A stretch of DNA of 64,000 nucleotides from Eudorina sp. 2006-703-Eu-15 (lineage: Eukaryota; Chlorophyta; Chlorophyceae; Chlamydomonadales; Volvocaceae): NCBI GenBank assembly GCA_003117195.1, contig BDSI01000007.1, positions 1,302,001 to 1,366,000 of the forward strand, read 5' to 3'. Shown piece by piece: positions 61,001 to 64,000 of the stretch. Below the pieces are notes generated by a model, which was not told the DNA's origin, made no database searches, and saw only the letters and a program-made list of their open reading frames with translations. The position numbers and the translations under genes are program-made. Each line of letters begins with the position of its first letter. Position 1 is the stretch's first letter.

Positions 61001-61580
61001 CCACCTTGTTTTCCCTGGGGTCGCAGCTGAGCTGGCAGGTCCACTACACAAAGTACCTCGCTGCGATTACCGAGGCATCCCTATGCGGTCGCCCGCTTGT
61101 CCGCTGCGGGCCTGTGCGGTCGCACACTGCAGTGGCCGGGTGCGGCCCCGCTGACAGGTCACCGTAATCTGCCCATCATTGGTAATAAACTATTTTGCCA
61201 GTCGCGTGTTCGGTCCGGTCTGGGTGCAAGGCCGAACCCAACGACGGCCAACGGTCGGCCCATACCGCACCCTTTCCGCGTGCACGGACCACGTTGCACG
61301 CGACCACGTTGATCAGCCCCGCCCCGGTGTCCCGGTGACGTCTGCGTCCCTCAGCGGCAACGACGGGTTGCGCTCGTTGCCCGACGACATCACCCGGCTC
61401 ACGGGACTGCGTAACCTCAGCTGGTCCGTGGACAGCTGCACCACAGCGCCGCCGTCGGCGGAGCAGCTGGCGTGGATGGCGGGCCTGCCGTGCCTGGCGC
61501 TCGACGGGGTTCACAACTTTGCGGAGCTGGCCAAGTCGTACAAAATTGCCTGGTCGACGAACACCGTGGGCTGGGACTGA
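55046..61580 (+). CDS. F-box-like / leucine-rich-repeat protein
   Basis: Ten exons join in phase: 55046-56380, 56641-56781, 57229-57359, 57645-57736, 58175-58440, 58824-59003, 59184-59342, 60072-60216, 60856-60937, 61355-61580, giving 918 residues. The N-terminus has an F-box-like segment ([15 protein letters not shown], then, after a Ser/Gly insert, [12 protein letters not shown]), followed by low-complexity Gln/Gly/Ala sequence. Leucine-rich repeats fill the rest, for example [90 protein letters not shown] and [17 protein letters not shown]. Many introns fall between repeats, so exons carry whole LRR modules. If the F-box is real, this is a substrate-recognition subunit of an SCF ubiquitin ligase; otherwise an intracellular LRR scaffold. 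No signal peptide, membrane helix or kinase domain is present. The last about 40 residues ([13 protein letters not shown]) leave the LRR pattern. Confidence 0.9.
56520..56638. repeat. 24-bp minisatellite (GCTGCCCACATC/GTC)
   Basis: Alternating 12-bp units GCTGCCCACATC and GCTGCCCACGTC, about nine in a row, ending directly in the acceptor CGCTACAG at 56640. It is in the intron 56381-56640, though it happens to stay open as LPTS repeats in one frame. Confidence 0.95.
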
Positions 61581-63303
61581 AAGGGCGGAAGCTGGGTCGA
61601 GGAGAGCGAAGATCCGTGTTCAAGGCCAGGCGCAGAGTGCAACCGGATATGTGCAAATCGTTTGAGCGCGTCAGTGGCGTGTTTGGTTGGTTAACTTGGC
61701 GCTTAACGGCGGGCACCTGCGGCTGGTTCGTGTTGTGTCGGTGAGGGGCTCCAGCAGCATGTACAATTATGTTTCATTTCATGCAGTAACTCGTGTGCCT
61801 GTTTGGCAGATGCGTTCTCTCGCACGTGGGGCTGTCGAAAAGTTCCAGGGGATCGCGAGAGGCCTGTTTCGGGTTGATTACAGCCGTATACGGTTCAATG
61901 GCTGACCGCTCAATGGGTTGGTAGGGGCCTGACGAGCTGTTTGGATTGTTGCATGGGTTCGCCTTATTGTATCTTAGTTGGCTTCAGGAGCTTGCCCAGG
62001 AAGAATCGGACCTGGTGTTATAATCTATGGGATCATCTGGTTATACGCACATGGGTCACACGCATCGTCTTTGGTGCAGAGCGGTTCCTCCTACCACCCG
62101 CATTCATCGCGCGGTACAGCCGCCATGTTGTATGCCGTGCGCGTCGTGCTTGTGGGACCGCCCGGCAACGGCTTATCGCTAGCCAACCCGTCCTTACTGT
62201 TCAGCTCCGACCCATCCGACCGAAAAGCCTTGACGCAATCAGCACGCTCTAATTCATCCCATTTCAAGCGCACTCCGTTCTCAAGAGAGACCGTTCCACT
62301 CCGCTCGTTAATCAGCCACCATCTGGACACGACGGCCCCTTTCTCAATGCGTGGCCAGTTCACCCCACGCCTCGTGCTGACCTAGCCTCCAGTGGCACCT
62401 GAGTCCGAGCCCCTCATGCATGGGACCTCAGCGTTGCGGAACTGACCGAATGCCAACCAGCGAACACCCTACATATCTGTCGAGCCAAGCGCTTCGATGA
62501 TCCACCCGCACGGGCAACACGTCAACCCATGATGCCGGTGCAACCAGGGCCTCAAAACAACGAGCCCAGACACCTTGATGGGGTTGGCGCGCACCGTAAC
62601 CACAGGGCCACAGAACCAGGGTCAGTTCTTGACCTAGAAAGCGCACGCAGGTCCCCTCCCGGCCGGCTCAACCACCATCAGACCAGCAGCCCGCTCGGAC
62701 CGCTTTCACATTGGATGCCGCGATGCACAGCATGCAGCTCGCAAAGCAACATTCACAGCGTGCACGACAGGGTCATGAGCAAGGTACGGTAACATACCCA
62801 CATCGATGCGAAACCTGCGCGTGCTGATTTGGGCCAAAACAGAGCCATGCAAACCACATGTGTCTGTACCGCCGTGTCCGCGTCCGGACTGCCACCATTG
62901 TGGCGCTGTGCTCGGAGTATTCGACGCGTGGCCCAGAGCCCGAAGTGAGGACCCATGCCGAATTTCTCTGCACTACTAAACCTAACTGATGTACCTAAAC
63001 TAACCGCCATCATCATCCCCGAACCCAACCCCTTGTCGCCCGCAGACACAAGGTAAGCCGCCCGTGCCCGCCTGTCACCCCAGCATCGGCCGTTTTGCTT
63101 AACATCCATCCAGCAGTCCCGCTTCCGCAGTCCCCCTTCGGCCATTGGAGTGGCCATTAAAGTGTTCTAAGTAGAGAGTATCGTGTAAACTTCAAATGCC
63201 GCCTTCATGCAAGTCATTGCTCCTGGGAGCTCCCATCGGTATGAACATGCCTCCGTACCCAAGCCTGCATAACGCTACGCCCATCGCGACGCACCACTCG
63301 TTC
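61581..63303. other. Convergent intergenic region, possible decayed coding
   Basis: Between the F-box LRR stop (plus) and the RAB6 stop (minus). Two minus frames, 62428-62646 and 62091-62363, have balanced, protein-like composition (VDHRSAWLDRYVGCS; NGVRLKWDELERADCV), but no ATG-to-stop gene or family match is recognisable and the two are in different frames. They may be relics of a transposon or of an unrecognised gene, or chance. Otherwise the region holds UTR sequence. Confidence 0.4.

Positions 63304-64000
<697 letters not shown>

Overview
This looks like nuclear DNA of a volvocine green alga (Chlamydomonas/Gonium/Volvox relatives, Chlorophyta). The evidence is the high GC content, intron-dense genes with short GT-AG introns, low-complexity Ala/Gly/Gln/Pro runs inside proteins, a Ser-Pro/Pro-rich wall-type protein, (GT)n microsatellites, TGTAA-type poly(A) signals after some genes, and plant-type eukaryotic gene content. 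There is no sign of operons, prophage or CRISPR. Gene models were built by hand: exons were joined so that reading phase, splice consensus and family conservation agree. The species is not identified.

Layout, left to right. (1) 1099-8580, minus: a 9-exon, about 1411-residue HEAT/ARM-like protein whose C-terminus resembles TTI2 of the TELO2-TTI1-TTI2 complex. (2) 9500-11661, plus: a 5-exon CAMK-like protein kinase with a GD in place of the RD motif. (3) 11662-16703: a 5 kb stretch without a recognisable gene, carrying GT microsatellites. (4) 16704-18338, plus: a secreted staphylococcal-nuclease-type enzyme with a proline-rich linker. (5) 18861-25447, plus: a very large, low-complexity, unrecognised protein. 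(6) 26817-32562, minus: a complete 12-exon PP2A B''-gamma/TON2-like regulatory subunit with EF-hand loops. (7) 33394-38354, plus: a complete class I PLP aminotransferase in about 13 exons. (8) 39909-42023, minus: a plastid GIY-YIG plus CGFS monothiol glutaredoxin (GRXS16 type). (9) 42796-44650, minus: ribosomal protein eL20 (L18a), start codon in an unplaced upstream exon. (10) 45491-50634, plus: cyclophilin-40, divergent from eL20. (11) 52103-54109, minus: an OTU-type cysteine protease. (12) 55046-61580, plus: an F-box/leucine-rich-repeat protein in 10 exons. (13) 63304-64000, minus: the C-terminal part of a RAB6 GTPase, cut by the window edge.

Most genes are housekeeping and not functionally linked, although the TTI2-like protein and CYP40 both belong to HSP90-associated families. 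The accessory signal is mainly non-coding: a 164-bp element present twice with two mismatches, many intron minisatellites, a GTACGGCA-type motif that repeatedly sits at intron 5' ends, and a dispersed GACCCRYGGGTC palindrome. I did not find a convincing new multi-gene system.
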